Made by a program: the position numbers and the translations under genes
Shown: one piece after another, positions 1 to 8,789 of the stretch
How positions within the stretch are numbered: the stretch's first letter is position 1
Layout of the letters: each line of letters starts with the position of its first letter
The notes under the pieces: generated by a model
Told to the model about the DNA's origin: nothing
Seen by the model: the letters and a program-made list of their open reading frames with translations, nothing else
Databases searched by the model: none
Source: a virus
Reading direction: 5' to 3' (one strand)
DNA length: 38,997 nucleotides
Virus record (IMG/VR): IMGVR_UViG_3300047491_000684
Span: 1 to 38,997 of that record

Positions 1-54
1 AATAGATCGATGGACGGTGAAGATATAGAAGGACGCACGGCGATTAACTCATAA
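1..54 (+). CDS. C-terminal end of an unidentified upstream gene (partial)
   Basis: Frame 1 is open from the left edge of the window to a TAA at 52-54 and gives 17 residues ending in GRTAINS. Its location directly before a same-strand gene, with about 75 nt between, fits the tail end of a structural gene. Too little is visible to identify it, and a chance open frame of this length cannot be excluded. Confidence 0.4.
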   Translation, partial: NRSMDGEDIEGRTAINS

Positions 55-105
55 GTTTACGACAGACGAAAAAGCAAGTTTCGTAGGTTTTAATTGGACT
101 CCATT

Positions 106-114
106 ATATTTATA
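106..114 (+). promoter_or_regulatory. ATATTTATA box upstream of the gene at 130
   Basis: The 9-mer ATATTTATA, within the longer TTATATTTATATT, lies 15 nt before the ATG at 130. The same longer string precedes the genes at 12689 and, with one change, 26260. The 9-mer also precedes 3538 and 25443. I infer a phage late-promoter-like element. Its reverse complement contains TATAAATA, the T4 late-promoter core, but here it is in the opposite orientation, so equivalence is not established. Confidence 0.35.
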
Positions 115-129
115 TTGTAAAGAGAAAAT

Positions 130-879
130 ATGAAAAAAGAACTTTTAGAGGCATTGACCAGGGTGTGTATACGTGAGGTGATTACGCAAATGAGAGAAGC
201 CGCCGATGAAACGGATGAACAATCCGATGACGGTGGCAATACGAAGGGCGCTCCCGCACCACCCGAAGATGGCCAAGGCACAGCCGATCAGCCGGAGATT
301 CCGAAGAATGATTCGCCAAACGATAGTGGGAATTCCGATGATGCGACGCTTCCCAATGATGGCGAACCTGGCGAAAAAGAACCTGCGCCGTCAGAGAAGA
401 GATTAAAAGGAGCCATTTTCATAAACCCTGCGGATAAATCCAGACTTCAACCAATGCAGATATTGCCCACTATGGATAGAGCTACCATAGAAAGAACCCT
501 ATACCGTGCGGCATCGGCGGTTGCGGGTCCAAGAGTAAAAGTTTCACTTGCGGCTCAGCGCATGGTAGATGATGCCGCAAAAATGCCATCTTCGCCTGTA
601 TATCTTTATTTAGGAAAATACGATCCCGACTCGGAGGAAATTTTTCTTATGGCGGATAAGAGTTTACAGATTGCCAAAAGTTCGTCAATTCCCGCCACTG
701 AATTGAGAGGATCACAGACGGGTGCTATTGCTCCCGGCGCATTCAATCCTATGACAGCGACGCCTCGTGAATTTGGCGCACATATGACGCAGAGGGGTCA
801 ATCTCCAGTGCATAATGTTGATGAAGAATTTAGACAAATAGTTAAAAAACTTGTTGGTGAAATTTTAAATAAGAGATAA
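130..879 (+). CDS. Unknown phage protein with acidic low-complexity linker, probable virion or prohead component
   Basis: A 249-aa protein with no family I can name. Three parts are visible. The N-terminal amphipathic helix contains ELLEALTRVCIREV. A long acidic, Pro/Asp/Glu-rich linker spans about residues 25-90. A more globular C-terminal half ends in a second basic helix (EEFRQIVKKLVGEIL). The helix type recurs in the proteins at 882, 12689 and 26260, which suggests a shared docking or capsid-targeting role; this is inference. The start is the ATG at 130, preceded by the purine run AAGAGA and by an ATATTTATA box. The stop is 2 nt before the next gene, so the two are probably co-translated. 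No membrane segment or catalytic motif is evident. Confidence 0.75.
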   Translation: MKKELLEALTRVCIREVITQMREAADETDEQSDDGGNTKGAPAPPEDGQGTADQPEIPKNDSPNDSGNSDDATLPNDGEPGEKEPAPSEKRLKGAIFINPADKSRLQPMQILPTMDRATIERTLYRAASAVAGPRVKVSLAAQRMVDDAAKMPSSPVYLYLGKYDPDSEEIFLMADKSLQIAKSSSIPATELRGSQTGAIAPGAFNPMTATPREFGAHMTQRGQSPVHNVDEEFRQIVKKLVGEILNKR

Positions 880-881
880 TT

Positions 882-1784
882 ATGGGATGGTACATTACGA
901 TTTTCACAGATAAGCGGATAAAGGACGGTGATGTTAACGATATTATCAATAATAAGTTCGAAGCAGGACCGGCGCAAAAATTTAGAAAATCGTCAAGTCG
1001 GATGACATCTTGGGGATGGCATAGCAACGTGGATGTTCACACTCCTGAAAAAAATAAGCTTGTTATTAGAGGGGCTTTTTATAGTTACGGCGAGGTGACA
1101 GGTGCGCTTAGAAGCATGGCGGATGGTCTTGAGAGAAAAGGATATAAAATTATCGGTGTAGATGCGGATGAAGGGTTGGAGGATACGGATATTGTCAAAT
1201 CCTTTCCGAAAGCTACGGTAGATCCGGATGGATACTATGATCAATTGCTTCCTGATGATGAGAGTGATAAGATAAACAATCTTATAAAGGGAATAAAAAT
1301 AAGAATGGATAACGGAGAAGAGATTTCTCACGATAAAATTTTAGACCTTTATAAAATAGCAAAAGCAAAAAATAGTGAAGTGTTGATGGATTTTGTAAAG
1401 AACTTAAGCCAACAGGTACGAGAAAATACTACTACAATGTCCCGAAAACAACTCGACGAACTTATTCGTTTAATAACCCGCAAAATATTGCGTGAGTTTA
1501 TGAACATAGATCCAACGTCCAATTCGGATATTCACTCTAGCAGTTCGAGTACGGCTCCGAATGTTGCAAATAAAATTGATAAAAATAAAGAAGCGGATGG
1601 CGAAGATCCGATTAAGCACAAGCAAAATGTTCAAAAAGCATTGAAAGATTTAGAGTGGAAGCGCAAGTCCAAAGAAGCTGATAATGCAAGAAATCAGCAA
1701 ATGGTTCAGCAATATAAGCAAGTGGACAAGCCTGCACTTTTAAAACAACGGAATGATTTAAAACAACAACTTAGAACAGTATAG
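882..1784 (+). CDS. Unknown two-part phage protein, probable virion or prohead component
   Basis: A 300-aa protein starting 2 nt after the previous stop. Residues 1-180 look like a compact domain (opening MGWYITIFTDKRI) that I do not recognise. Near residue 186 a second part begins with a basic amphipathic helix (QLDELIRLITRKILREF), followed by a Ser-rich linker and a charged C-terminal coiled region. This helix resembles the N-terminus of the preceding protein, so the gene looks like a fusion of a domain with a helix-plus-linker module. An in-frame ATG at 1437 could start the second part alone, but no good ribosome-binding site precedes it. The position before baseplate genes suggests a virion role. 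Confidence 0.7.
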   Translation: MGWYITIFTDKRIKDGDVNDIINNKFEAGPAQKFRKSSSRMTSWGWHSNVDVHTPEKNKLVIRGAFYSYGEVTGALRSMADGLERKGYKIIGVDADEGLEDTDIVKSFPKATVDPDGYYDQLLPDDESDKINNLIKGIKIRMDNGEEISHDKILDLYKIAKAKNSEVLMDFVKNLSQQVRENTTTMSRKQLDELIRLITRKILREFMNIDPTSNSDIHSSSSSTAPNVANKIDKNKEADGEDPIKHKQNVQKALKDLEWKRKSKEADNARNQQMVQQYKQVDKPALLKQRNDLKQQLRTV

Positions 1785-1830
1785 GAAATATACGAAGAAA
1801 TTTGTAAAAATAAACGAAAATACATTTAGA

Positions 1831-2049
1831 TTGGCCGAGGCGAGTAATTTAAATACAATGCAGAGTGACAGTCCGTTGCCCAAGACAAAAGGACACCCGG
1901 AGGGTCAGTTGGAAAGAGCGAATAAACAACTTCGAAATTTTACTTCTCTATTACGAACGCACGGTGAGGGTGGATTGCCCCTTATGGCCAGAGACATGGC
2001 AGTAATGGCCAGACAAATTTTTCGTGGGGAGCCGATAGACACTTATTAA
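1831..2049 (+). CDS. Small unknown protein
   Basis: A 72-aa ORF opening with TTG at 1831. A more conventional start is the in-frame ATG at 1858, giving 63 aa beginning MQSDSPLPKTK. Neither has a strong ribosome-binding site. The C-terminal half contains a helix rich in Met and Arg (LMARDMAVMARQIF). The ORF fills the gap between two convincing genes on the same strand, which favours it being real. I recognise no family. Confidence 0.5.
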   Translation: MAEASNLNTMQSDSPLPKTKGHPEGQLERANKQLRNFTSLLRTHGEGGLPLMARDMAVMARQIFRGEPIDTY

Positions 2050-2129
2050 AGATAGAAGTTCATTAATATAATAAATCGAAAACTCGGCATAGCGAATATA
2101 TATTCTCGAAGGTAACAATATATAAAGCT

Positions 2130-2960
2130 ATGCCAGACGAAATTATTCCTATTACAAGACCCGGTGTAAGTGCTCCAATTCCGCCCTCACAAAAGGCTGA
2201 GAGCAAATTTCCAACCGAAGTTATTAATCTTCCATCTAAAGGATGGTTTTATCCATTGAACAGTCCACTGTCTTCGGGCACGTTGGAACTCAAGATGATG
2301 ACGGCCAAGGAGGAAGATATTCTCACTTCGAAAAATCTAATCCAGAAAAACATTGTCTTGGACAAATTATTGGAATCTGTAATAATCAATAAATCCATTA
2401 ATCCCGAAGATATGTTAATTTGCGACAGAAACGCCGCATTCTTTGCTATTAGAAGGTTAGCGTACGGCGATCAATATGATGCCACACTTACGTGTGGCAG
2501 ATGTGGAAAAGAGAATAGTGTTTCTATAGATCTCGGAAAAATGGATAATCGCCCATTTAATTTTGATGCATATCAAAAAGGCGTTAATAATTTTGATTTT
2601 ACACTTCCCGCATCAAAAGTAAGAGTGACATTTAAATTATTATCCAAGAAGGATGAGAGTGCAATTGAGCAGGAACTTCAAGGATTGGCCAAGGTTTCCA
2701 AAGATTTCACTCGTGAAATCACCACTCGTTTAAGTCATATTATTACAAGTGTAAATGAAAATGCCGAACGTATAGCGATTCGTAAGTTTGTAAATGACGA
2801 ATTAATGTCGAGAGACAGTTTGGCATTGCGAAATTACGTTAGAGCTACTATGCCTGATATTAATACTGATTTCGATTTCTCATGCGCCCACTGTGGTCTT
2901 GAGCGAAAGGAGGAAACGCCAATGGGCGTCAACTTTTTTTGGCCTAACGGATCAGTATAA
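2130..2960 (+). CDS. Baseplate hub assembly protein, T4 gp26-like
   Basis: A 276-aa protein. I recognise the T4 baseplate (gp26-type) pattern: an early NLPSKGWFYP segment, a central MMTAKEEDIL helix, and an end in NFFWPNGSV, a common C-terminus for this family. Two Cys pairs, C122/C125 (CGRCG) and C252/C255 (CAHCG), could form a zinc site. In T4, gene 26 is followed by gene 51, with the tape-measure gene 29 shortly after; the order here is compatible. The gene overlaps the next ORF by 68 nt in the +1 frame. The overlap contains an internal AAAGGAGG (2906-2913) and a run of seven T (2934-2940), which raises the question of frameshifting. The assignment rests on recognition by eye. Confidence 0.72.
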   Translation: MPDEIIPITRPGVSAPIPPSQKAESKFPTEVINLPSKGWFYPLNSPLSSGTLELKMMTAKEEDILTSKNLIQKNIVLDKLLESVIINKSINPEDMLICDRNAAFFAIRRLAYGDQYDATLTCGRCGKENSVSIDLGKMDNRPFNFDAYQKGVNNFDFTLPASKVRVTFKLLSKKDESAIEQELQGLAKVSKDFTREITTRLSHIITSVNENAERIAIRKFVNDELMSRDSLALRNYVRATMPDINTDFDFSCAHCGLERKEETPMGVNFFWPNGSV

Positions 2961-3183
2961 GGTAGATCTTCACGAATTGATATTTGATTTAGTTCACCAC
3001 GGACATGTAGAATATTTTGCAGTGTACGGAATGCCCGTGCAATATCGCACCTTCTATGTTAGAAAGTTGATGAATATGAAGGAGAAGGAGCGTATTAGTA
3101 TGGACAAAGCCGCAGGCAAAGAAGATGCGGCGTCATCTTCTTCTAAAATAGCCAGAGGTCCACAAATCAACCGTGGTAATTAA
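2893..3183 (+). CDS. Baseplate assembly protein, T4 gp51-like (overlapping ORF)
   Basis: A 96-aa ORF in the +1 frame relative to the gp26-like gene. The likely functional part follows the overlap: HELIFDLVHHGHVEYF, then a MPVQYRTFYVRKL stretch. This is the pattern I associate with short gp51-type proteins of T4-like phages. The C-terminal 30 residues are charged and Ser-rich. No ATG exists in this frame; possible starts are GTG 2893 or TTG 2899. The strong Shine-Dalgarno-like AAAGGAGG (2906-2913) has no start at normal spacing in this frame. Expression may therefore be by reinitiation, or by +1 (or -2) frameshifting at the T run, yielding a 26-51 fusion. Position just before the tape measure matches tail-chaperone-like genes. 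Confidence 0.6.
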   Translation: MVLSERRKRQWASTFFGLTDQYKVDLHELIFDLVHHGHVEYFAVYGMPVQYRTFYVRKLMNMKEKERISMDKAAGKEDAASSSSKIARGPQINRGN

Positions 3184-3452
3184 TATACCACGTGGCAATA
3201 GACGAAGAATATCCACCCGATTATTGCGATTATCCATAGAAGTAATCGGATAGATTTCATATCAGCTTCGGCTCGATCTTCATAATCGCTGTACATCACG
3301 TACTGCCTTCGCTTCATATGTTTGATAAACGGCCCGAAAATGGGAGCGATGAGGCACATTACAAATGCAAGCAACAGCAATAGCCATCCGAGAGTTTTCG
3401 CTCGGTCAATAATGGCATTGCTCCACGCATTGATAGGGTCATATTCATTCAT
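3180..3452 (-). CDS. Antisense two-TM membrane protein
   Basis: A 90-aa protein beginning MNEYDPINAW on the opposite strand to all surrounding tail genes. It has two hydrophobic segments separated by a basic/acidic loop: one around GWLLLLLAFVMCLIAP and one around LLLWIIAIIGWIFFV. I chose the ATG at 3452 because a sigma70-like promoter (3460-3488, minus strand) ends 7 nt before it; a longer reading to 3566 would need transcription from inside the tape-measure start. Size and topology fit a small holin-like or superinfection-type membrane protein, but no family was recognised. It fills the 355-nt space between the gp51-like gene and the tape measure, and its stop overlaps the convergent gene by 4 nt. 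Confidence 0.6.
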   Translation of the reverse strand: MNEYDPINAWSNAIIDRAKTLGWLLLLLAFVMCLIAPIFGPFIKHMKRRQYVMYSDYEDRAEADMKSIRLLLWIIAIIGWIFFVYCHVVY

Positions 3453-3459
3453 GGGACAT

Positions 3460-3488
3460 ACTTTAGCACCTTTTTTTAATTGAGTCAA
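3460..3488 (-). promoter_or_regulatory. Sigma70-like promoter for the antisense gene
   Basis: On the minus strand, TTGACT (3488-3483) and TAAAGT (3465-3460) are separated by exactly 17 nt. The predicted transcription start would fall at or next to the ATG at 3452, implying a very short leader or leaderless message. Confidence 0.45.
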
Positions 3489-3510
3489 GCGCAGAAAATC
3501 CATTTGCCCC

Positions 3511-3519
3511 ATATTTATA
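3511..3519 (+). promoter_or_regulatory. ATATTTATA box upstream of the tape-measure gene
   Basis: An exact ATATTTATA lies 18 nt before the ATG at 3538. On the minus strand the same bases read TATAAATAT, which includes the T4-type late box. It could therefore act in either direction in this divergent gap. Inferred only from recurrence before other genes. Confidence 0.3.
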
Positions 3520-3537
3520 ATTAACCAATCGTAAATT

Positions 3538-6180
3538 ATGGCGAATGAATTTATCAACATGCCCACAGAAGAGAATCGTGAGATTCTTGGGAAGATATTT
3601 GATCTTCAAAAACAACTCTTGGATGTTATACACAAGCAAGCGACAACTTATGAGAAGATCGGCCACATTAATTTAGATCTGGAACATAGAGCCAAAGAGC
3701 GGTATAAAGTAGAAAAGGCTAATATAGAAGATAATTTGGCAGATACTCTTGCGATGGAGCGAGAATTGATACAATTGCGTGGAATAACCGATAAGACGGA
3801 GCGCATATTACAACAACAATCTCTCAGCGAAATGGCCGAGCGAATTAGTGTAAGAAATCTCGAGAACTCGCTAATACGTCAAGCGATGACATATGAGCAA
3901 GAGATAGAAACTTTGCGTGAAAAAGAGCGAAGTAAGTGGGGATTCTTTCTTAAAAAAATTGCAAGTGAACAATTTAAACTTAATGGTGGATTTTTTGGAG
4001 AGCTGGCAAATGTTAAAAATATCACCGCAGAACTTCAGAAGCATCCATATAGTTTAAAAGCGGGTGCGGTATGGGTAGGAGTTTTAGTAACTTATTTGAA
4101 GGGTGCGTGGGAATTATTTCAAAGGTTTGATACCGCTGCGTGGAATGTTCGTAAAGCGATTGGAATGACTCGTGACGATATGCGTGAAATTCGCAAATCC
4201 GCCGAGAGGATTGCTGTAGATTATGCACACATAGGAGTTACCGCCGAAATGGCGTATAATGCCTATATGAACTTGGGCAAAGAAATGGGAAGTATACATA
4301 TCGTTTCTGGCGATCTTGTAAAGAATGCAGCGGTTTTACAATCACAACTTGGAGTTTCGGTAGAGCACTCCACGGGATTTCTCCGCAATATGGCATCGAT
4401 ATCTAAATCGAGTATGGAGTCTAAGCAAGATATGATGTATATTGCTGCGGATATGTCCCGTGCTGCGGGAATTCCATTAAATGAGGTTATGGGAGATATT
4501 GCCACAGCAAGTGGTAAAACGCTCACTATGATGTCTCGCTTGCCGAACGTGGTTCTTAGAAGTGCAATAGAAGCAAAGAGGATGGGAACATCGCTGAGAA
4601 GCATGGCCGAGAGCAGCAGATCACTATTGGATTTTCAGGAAAGTGTTAATGCGGAAATGGATGCGTCTGTGCTTCTTGGACGAGCAGTTAATTTGCAACG
4701 TGCCCGTGAACTTGCATATAGGCGAGATTTGGAAGGCTCCACGAAAGAGATTCTTCGCATCACGAAGCAAATGGATTTCGAAAATATGGATGTTTTTCAA
4801 CAGGAAGCATTCGCCAAAGCGACGGGCAGAAGCGTTGATGAACTTGTAAAGATGGTGCAAGCTGAAAGACAATTGGAGAAGGCTCGCAGAGATCCGAATC
4901 TTAAAGGTAAGGTGGAAGCATATGAGAGACTTCGAGATGCAAATAGTAAATTTCAAAAGGATAGCGCCAAGAATTATGAGTTGGAATTAAACCGCAACGC
5001 AAATCAAGAACGCTTGGTGGCCATTAGTAATAAGTGGAATCGGATAATGATGAAGGCCCAAACAGTCTTCTTACCAATTATAGATGGCATTCTTGTTGCG
5101 GTCAACGGATTGATGGAGGTTGGAGTCGTCGTGGCCGCTATCGTTGGACATATACAGACATTTGGTGCCGAGACTATGAAAGCACTAAGCGGGGTCATAC
5201 ATATCGGAAAAACGGTCGCCCAACTTGGAAAATCCATTAAAGCATTGGGAGTAGATTTAAAGGCGAGTTGGATATGGAAACTTGGGGACGCTGTCCAAAC
5301 TATTGGCTCAACTATCGCAAGTTGGCAACGCAGCCTTTCAGCCGCTTTTAATTTTAGTAAAGTCGGAAAATTTTTCGGGGAAATATTTGCGAGGCTTGGA
5401 GAGGTTGGGAAATTTTTTGCAAAAATCGGCTCGTGGATTGGAAAGGCGTTTTCGTTTCTTGGGAAGTTTGGAGCCGCATTTGGAAAATTCGGCGGATTGT
5501 TGGCGGGATTTGGAAAATTCATTCCGATCATCGGATGGGTAATAACGGGATTTCAACTTCTTGGAAATTTATTTGAACGGTTTTCGTCAATTGAATTTGT
5601 AAAGGGGGATTGGGTAGGAAACATATGGAAGGGAATCAAGGCAATTGGCGGAGCGTTATACGACACTTTAATTCAACCATTTGTAGATGCGTGGAATTGG
5701 ATAAAAGGTATTTTTGTTGGAAATTCTCCCTCTCGGCTCGCATTAGGAATTTTAAATGGTATTGTTTCGGTTGGGGCGATGATGTTTGATGCACTGACTG
5801 CACCGTGGAGGCGTGCATTGGCGTGGATTGCTGAGAAAATTCCAGGTATGGGAAAGGTTGCCGAAAAGCTTCGTGGGGGAATGGGTGGGATGGTAGAGTC
5901 AGTAGAGCGCCGAGTTACCGCAGGATATACTTCTACCGTGGCGGCAACTCCACAAGATGCAAAAATTGCTAAACAGCAGCAACAACAAATAACAGCAGAA
6001 AAGAATAATGAGCAAGTTGATAACTCCAAACTTCTTCAATGTATTTTGGATGGAATTGTTCAACTCAACAGAAATTTGGAATCGGGTAAGATCGGATTCT
6101 ATGTAGACGGTCAACTTTTAAGTGCGACCATTGCGAGACAAACCGAATTTCGTGGAGGTTTTGGCACCAATAGGATATGA
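3538..6180 (+). CDS. Tail tape-measure protein
   Basis: An 880-aa protein. Residues 1-130 are charged and coiled-coil-like. A long helical, Ala/Met-rich middle follows. A hydrophobic stretch lies near residues 509-540 (VFLPIIDGILVAVNG and GVVVAAIVGH). Gly/Phe/Lys-rich repeats follow at about 600-680 (GKFFGEIF, GKFFAKIG, GKFGAAFGKFGG), and then a second hydrophobic part. This mix is typical of tape-measure proteins, which set tail length and enter the host envelope. The position after gp26/gp51-like genes and before baseplate-tube genes agrees. Its length is above T4 gp29 (about 590 aa), which would imply a longer tail if the usual proportionality holds. Start ATG 3538 has no strong ribosome-binding site. 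Confidence 0.8.
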   Translation: MANEFINMPTEENREILGKIFDLQKQLLDVIHKQATTYEKIGHINLDLEHRAKERYKVEKANIEDNLADTLAMERELIQLRGITDKTERILQQQSLSEMAERISVRNLENSLIRQAMTYEQEIETLREKERSKWGFFLKKIASEQFKLNGGFFGELANVKNITAELQKHPYSLKAGAVWVGVLVTYLKGAWELFQRFDTAAWNVRKAIGMTRDDMREIRKSAERIAVDYAHIGVTAEMAYNAYMNLGKEMGSIHIVSGDLVKNAAVLQSQLGVSVEHSTGFLRNMASISKSSMESKQDMMYIAADMSRAAGIPLNEVMGDIATASGKTLTMMSRLPNVVLRSAIEAKRMGTSLRSMAESSRSLLDFQESVNAEMDASVLLGRAVNLQRARELAYRRDLEGSTKEILRITKQMDFENMDVFQQEAFAKATGRSVDELVKMVQAERQLEKARRDPNLKGKVEAYERLRDANSKFQKDSAKNYELELNRNANQERLVAISNKWNRIMMKAQTVFLPIIDGILVAVNGLMEVGVVVAAIVGHIQTFGAETMKALSGVIHIGKTVAQLGKSIKALGVDLKASWIWKLGDAVQTIGSTIASWQRSLSAAFNFSKVGKFFGEIFARLGEVGKFFAKIGSWIGKAFSFLGKFGAAFGKFGGLLAGFGKFIPIIGWVITGFQLLGNLFERFSSIEFVKGDWVGNIWKGIKAIGGALYDTLIQPFVDAWNWIKGIFVGNSPSRLALGILNGIVSVGAMMFDALTAPWRRALAWIAEKIPGMGKVAEKLRGGMGGMVESVERRVTAGYTSTVAATPQDAKIAKQQQQQITAEKNNEQVDNSKLLQCILDGIVQLNRNLESGKIGFYVDGQLLSATIARQTEFRGGFGTNRI

Positions 6181-6209
6181 TGACTTTTAAAGGTTAGGTA
6201 TTACAACAT

Positions 6210-8501
6210 ATGCCACAAACAAATTTTCAGCCCACGTGGGCACTGATCAAACAACCGTTGGGATATCCCGAACATCCACAGGCGAATAAGATCGAGATGA
6301 TCTTCAATACTAATAGCACATCACTATATCATCGTCTTTCGCCGTATGCCAACTATCACCAAGGTGTATTAACTTGGGGAACTCAACCATTTTATTGGAC
6401 TTACCCGGATGAAGCCGGTAGGGGTCTTTCTGCTCTTCGCAAATATGAATCACGGCTATTTCCGATTGGATCGGCTCCGATGGATGTTATTCGTGTATCA
6501 AAGTTTATGGTTTCGGGAGCGGGATTGAAGTTCATGGCGAAGCAGTTTTTACTTCAAACCGGAAATCCATACAATGAAACTAGAATTTATAATCCAACGT
6601 CTCCAATTGTAGCCGCTGCTGCGACAATAACCTTTGGATCAATTCGCCCGCAGCGTTTCATAGATACTTCGGGTGGTCTTCTAGGTATTGCGAATAGTCT
6701 TTTCGGGCCGATTACTAATTTATTCGGAGAACCAAAAATTAATCCTCCGTCAGGTACGACCGGTCTTAAAGCGTTATCTGACCCGATGAAATCTGTTGGA
6801 GGCAAGGGGCTTATCAGGGCAGGAACCGCCAAACGTGCTGAAAGTCGCTTGCTCGCATCATGGCCAGCAACAACAGGTGGTTCGGGCGGCTTCGGCGGGT
6901 TTGGAAAGGCGGTTGTTGGGATGGTCACATCACTCTTCCAAAATTTCATTCCACAAAATCAAAACGGAAAAGAATTCCGGAGCGATGAGGGTGCATACGG
7001 ATTAATGATAGGAGCGGGCAATTCGAAATTTAAATATTTAGATGCGAGTGGTAAAGAAATAGAATTTGGTCAATTGTGGATTGGTGGCGGTAAACTCTCA
7101 CGAAAGGATGGACAATACCCAACACAAGCTTCACGTACATTTATCAAGTATGAGGGTGGATTTTATAGAAGCTATCAAAATTTCAGTACGAGTGGATTTC
7201 ATTTCTATATGCCGAATGTCGGCGGAGTAGGATATGATGTTAAAGAAAGCACAGGCGGGAAACCGGGGTATCGGTATGGAGATTCGGTCGGCGAATCTAT
7301 CAGTACTAGAAATGGCGAATTTTATGAAAATTCGGATGTGATGGTTCAATATAAGTTTTATAAAGATCAGCCATTTCCAACTAAAAATCCAGATAGTAAA
7401 AAGCAAGAATTAAATAAAATTAATGATACATTGAAGCGGACGATCAATGCCATAAAACAATCGGGGGTTTACACGTATACGGGCAAGGACTCTCCAATTC
7501 TTCGCAACGGGCAAGGAACTTATGATTATGATCGGTTATTTGATACGAAGACTAAAACTACGGGTAAGCCAAGCGCATTAAATTATCCACTTGGAGTTTT
7601 ATCGGCATATCGTCGAGCGGGTGAATCAATTATGGTAGATGCGTCGATTTCCGAAATGCCCGCTAAAAGGTCAGTAAAACTTCCGACTAATGGTACGGTA
7701 GACGCTATTAATACATTGGAAGTTTTGAGCGGTGATAAATCTATTAATAATTCCACGATCACAGGATGGGATAAATGGAGTCCATATGACGATGATTTAG
7801 TTGCAATGTATTTTTACGATGTGGTCAATAAAAAATATATTCCATTCAGAACTGCTATTAAAGGATTGAATGAGTCGGCAAATGCGTCGTGGGAAGAAAT
7901 GTCTTTTATTGGTAGAGCGGATAAAACATACTCGTATGCGGGATTCACTAGAAATTTATCGTTCAATCTTAATATTGTTATCAGCAGCATTGCGGAATTG
8001 CTTCCGACGTGGCAGCGTATTAATTACATAACGACGGCAGTAAAGCCCGGAAATTATACTCAGTCGGATTATGCGGGTGTTACGAATAGATTTATCGTTC
8101 CTCCAATGTTTATGTTGACGCTTGGTGATATGTATCGTGATCAGCCAATCCTTTTCCAAGCAGTAACATTAACGGTGCCCGATGATGCGGCGTGGGAGAC
8201 TGTAAATGTCGATAACTATGGAGACCCGTGGTCTTATTTATCGGGAATGATTAAAGCTCCGAGAATTCTTTCGGGACAATTTCCTAGAGAAGTTGAGATC
8301 GGATTTACACTTTATTTATTGGAAAAGGAACGTGCAATTGTGGGTGGAGCGAATTTCGGACACGCACCACGACGAGATGATTCGCTTTCACATTGGAATT
8401 CTTCCGCTATTGGCGGATCTCCCAATAAAGTTGGAAAGTTTTTAGTAGTAAACAACGCCAGAGACGACGGAAAAGTATTTGATGATTATGAAAAGGTATG
8501 A
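6210..8501 (+). CDS. Large baseplate protein, probable tail-tube initiator
   Basis: A 763-aa protein. The N-terminal half contains RIYNPTSPIVAAAATITFG and a Gly-rich linker (GGSGGFGGFG). The C-terminal 200 residues resemble contractile-injection-system tube-initiator proteins: FIGRADKTYSYAGFTRNLSF, then RFIVPPMFMLTLGDMYRDQP and VTLTVPDDAAWE. In T4 the comparable role is played by gp48/gp54, which cap the baseplate and nucleate the tube. The next gene encodes a LysM/gp53-like protein, the same neighbour seen in contractile systems, which supports the call. The start is ATG 6210, preceded by AAAGG about 15 nt upstream. The 3' end overlaps the next gene. Exact T4 equivalence is uncertain. Confidence 0.6.
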   Translation: MPQTNFQPTWALIKQPLGYPEHPQANKIEMIFNTNSTSLYHRLSPYANYHQGVLTWGTQPFYWTYPDEAGRGLSALRKYESRLFPIGSAPMDVIRVSKFMVSGAGLKFMAKQFLLQTGNPYNETRIYNPTSPIVAAAATITFGSIRPQRFIDTSGGLLGIANSLFGPITNLFGEPKINPPSGTTGLKALSDPMKSVGGKGLIRAGTAKRAESRLLASWPATTGGSGGFGGFGKAVVGMVTSLFQNFIPQNQNGKEFRSDEGAYGLMIGAGNSKFKYLDASGKEIEFGQLWIGGGKLSRKDGQYPTQASRTFIKYEGGFYRSYQNFSTSGFHFYMPNVGGVGYDVKESTGGKPGYRYGDSVGESISTRNGEFYENSDVMVQYKFYKDQPFPTKNPDSKKQELNKINDTLKRTINAIKQSGVYTYTGKDSPILRNGQGTYDYDRLFDTKTKTTGKPSALNYPLGVLSAYRRAGESIMVDASISEMPAKRSVKLPTNGTVDAINTLEVLSGDKSINNSTITGWDKWSPYDDDLVAMYFYDVVNKKYIPFRTAIKGLNESANASWEEMSFIGRADKTYSYAGFTRNLSFNLNIVISSIAELLPTWQRINYITTAVKPGNYTQSDYAGVTNRFIVPPMFMLTLGDMYRDQPILFQAVTLTVPDDAAWETVNVDNYGDPWSYLSGMIKAPRILSGQFPREVEIGFTLYLLEKERAIVGGANFGHAPRRDDSLSHWNSSAIGGSPNKVGKFLVVNNARDDGKVFDDYEKV

Positions 8502-8784
8502 TAATATTTCAATAGATACTAGATGGGATGGGAAGCGGGTTTATAAATCCGTGGATTATCCTATTATAAGCCCATCTCCGTCGGATGTAATTGTCATATC
8601 AAATGAGGGTGATTTTTTAGATACTCTTGCCTATAAATATTATGGAGATCCGACGTTATATTGGATTATTGCCAGAGCAAATAACATCGGCAAGGGACGG
8701 ATGAGTGTTCAGGAAGGGTTAACTCTCAGAATACCGGCAGATCCAATCTCAATTGTACACGAATATAATAGATTAAATTCATAA
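8482..8784 (+). CDS. LysM-domain baseplate wedge protein, gp53-like
   Basis: A 100-aa protein whose core GDFLDTLAYKYYGDPTLYW, followed by IIARANNI, is the characteristic LysM-type segment of T4 gp53-like and Afp7-like baseplate proteins. The following VQEGLTLRIPADP strand also fits the LysM pattern. The start lies inside the preceding gene. ATG 8482 has GGAAAAG upstream; ATG 8488 and TTG 8479 are alternatives. The overlap of about 20 nt with the upstream gene suggests translational coupling. Expected to link the hub or tube initiator to the baseplate wedges. Confidence 0.78.
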   Translation: MIMKRYDNISIDTRWDGKRVYKSVDYPIISPSPSDVIVISNEGDFLDTLAYKYYGDPTLYWIIARANNIGKGRMSVQEGLTLRIPADPISIVHEYNRLNS

Positions 8785-8789
8785 GTTAT

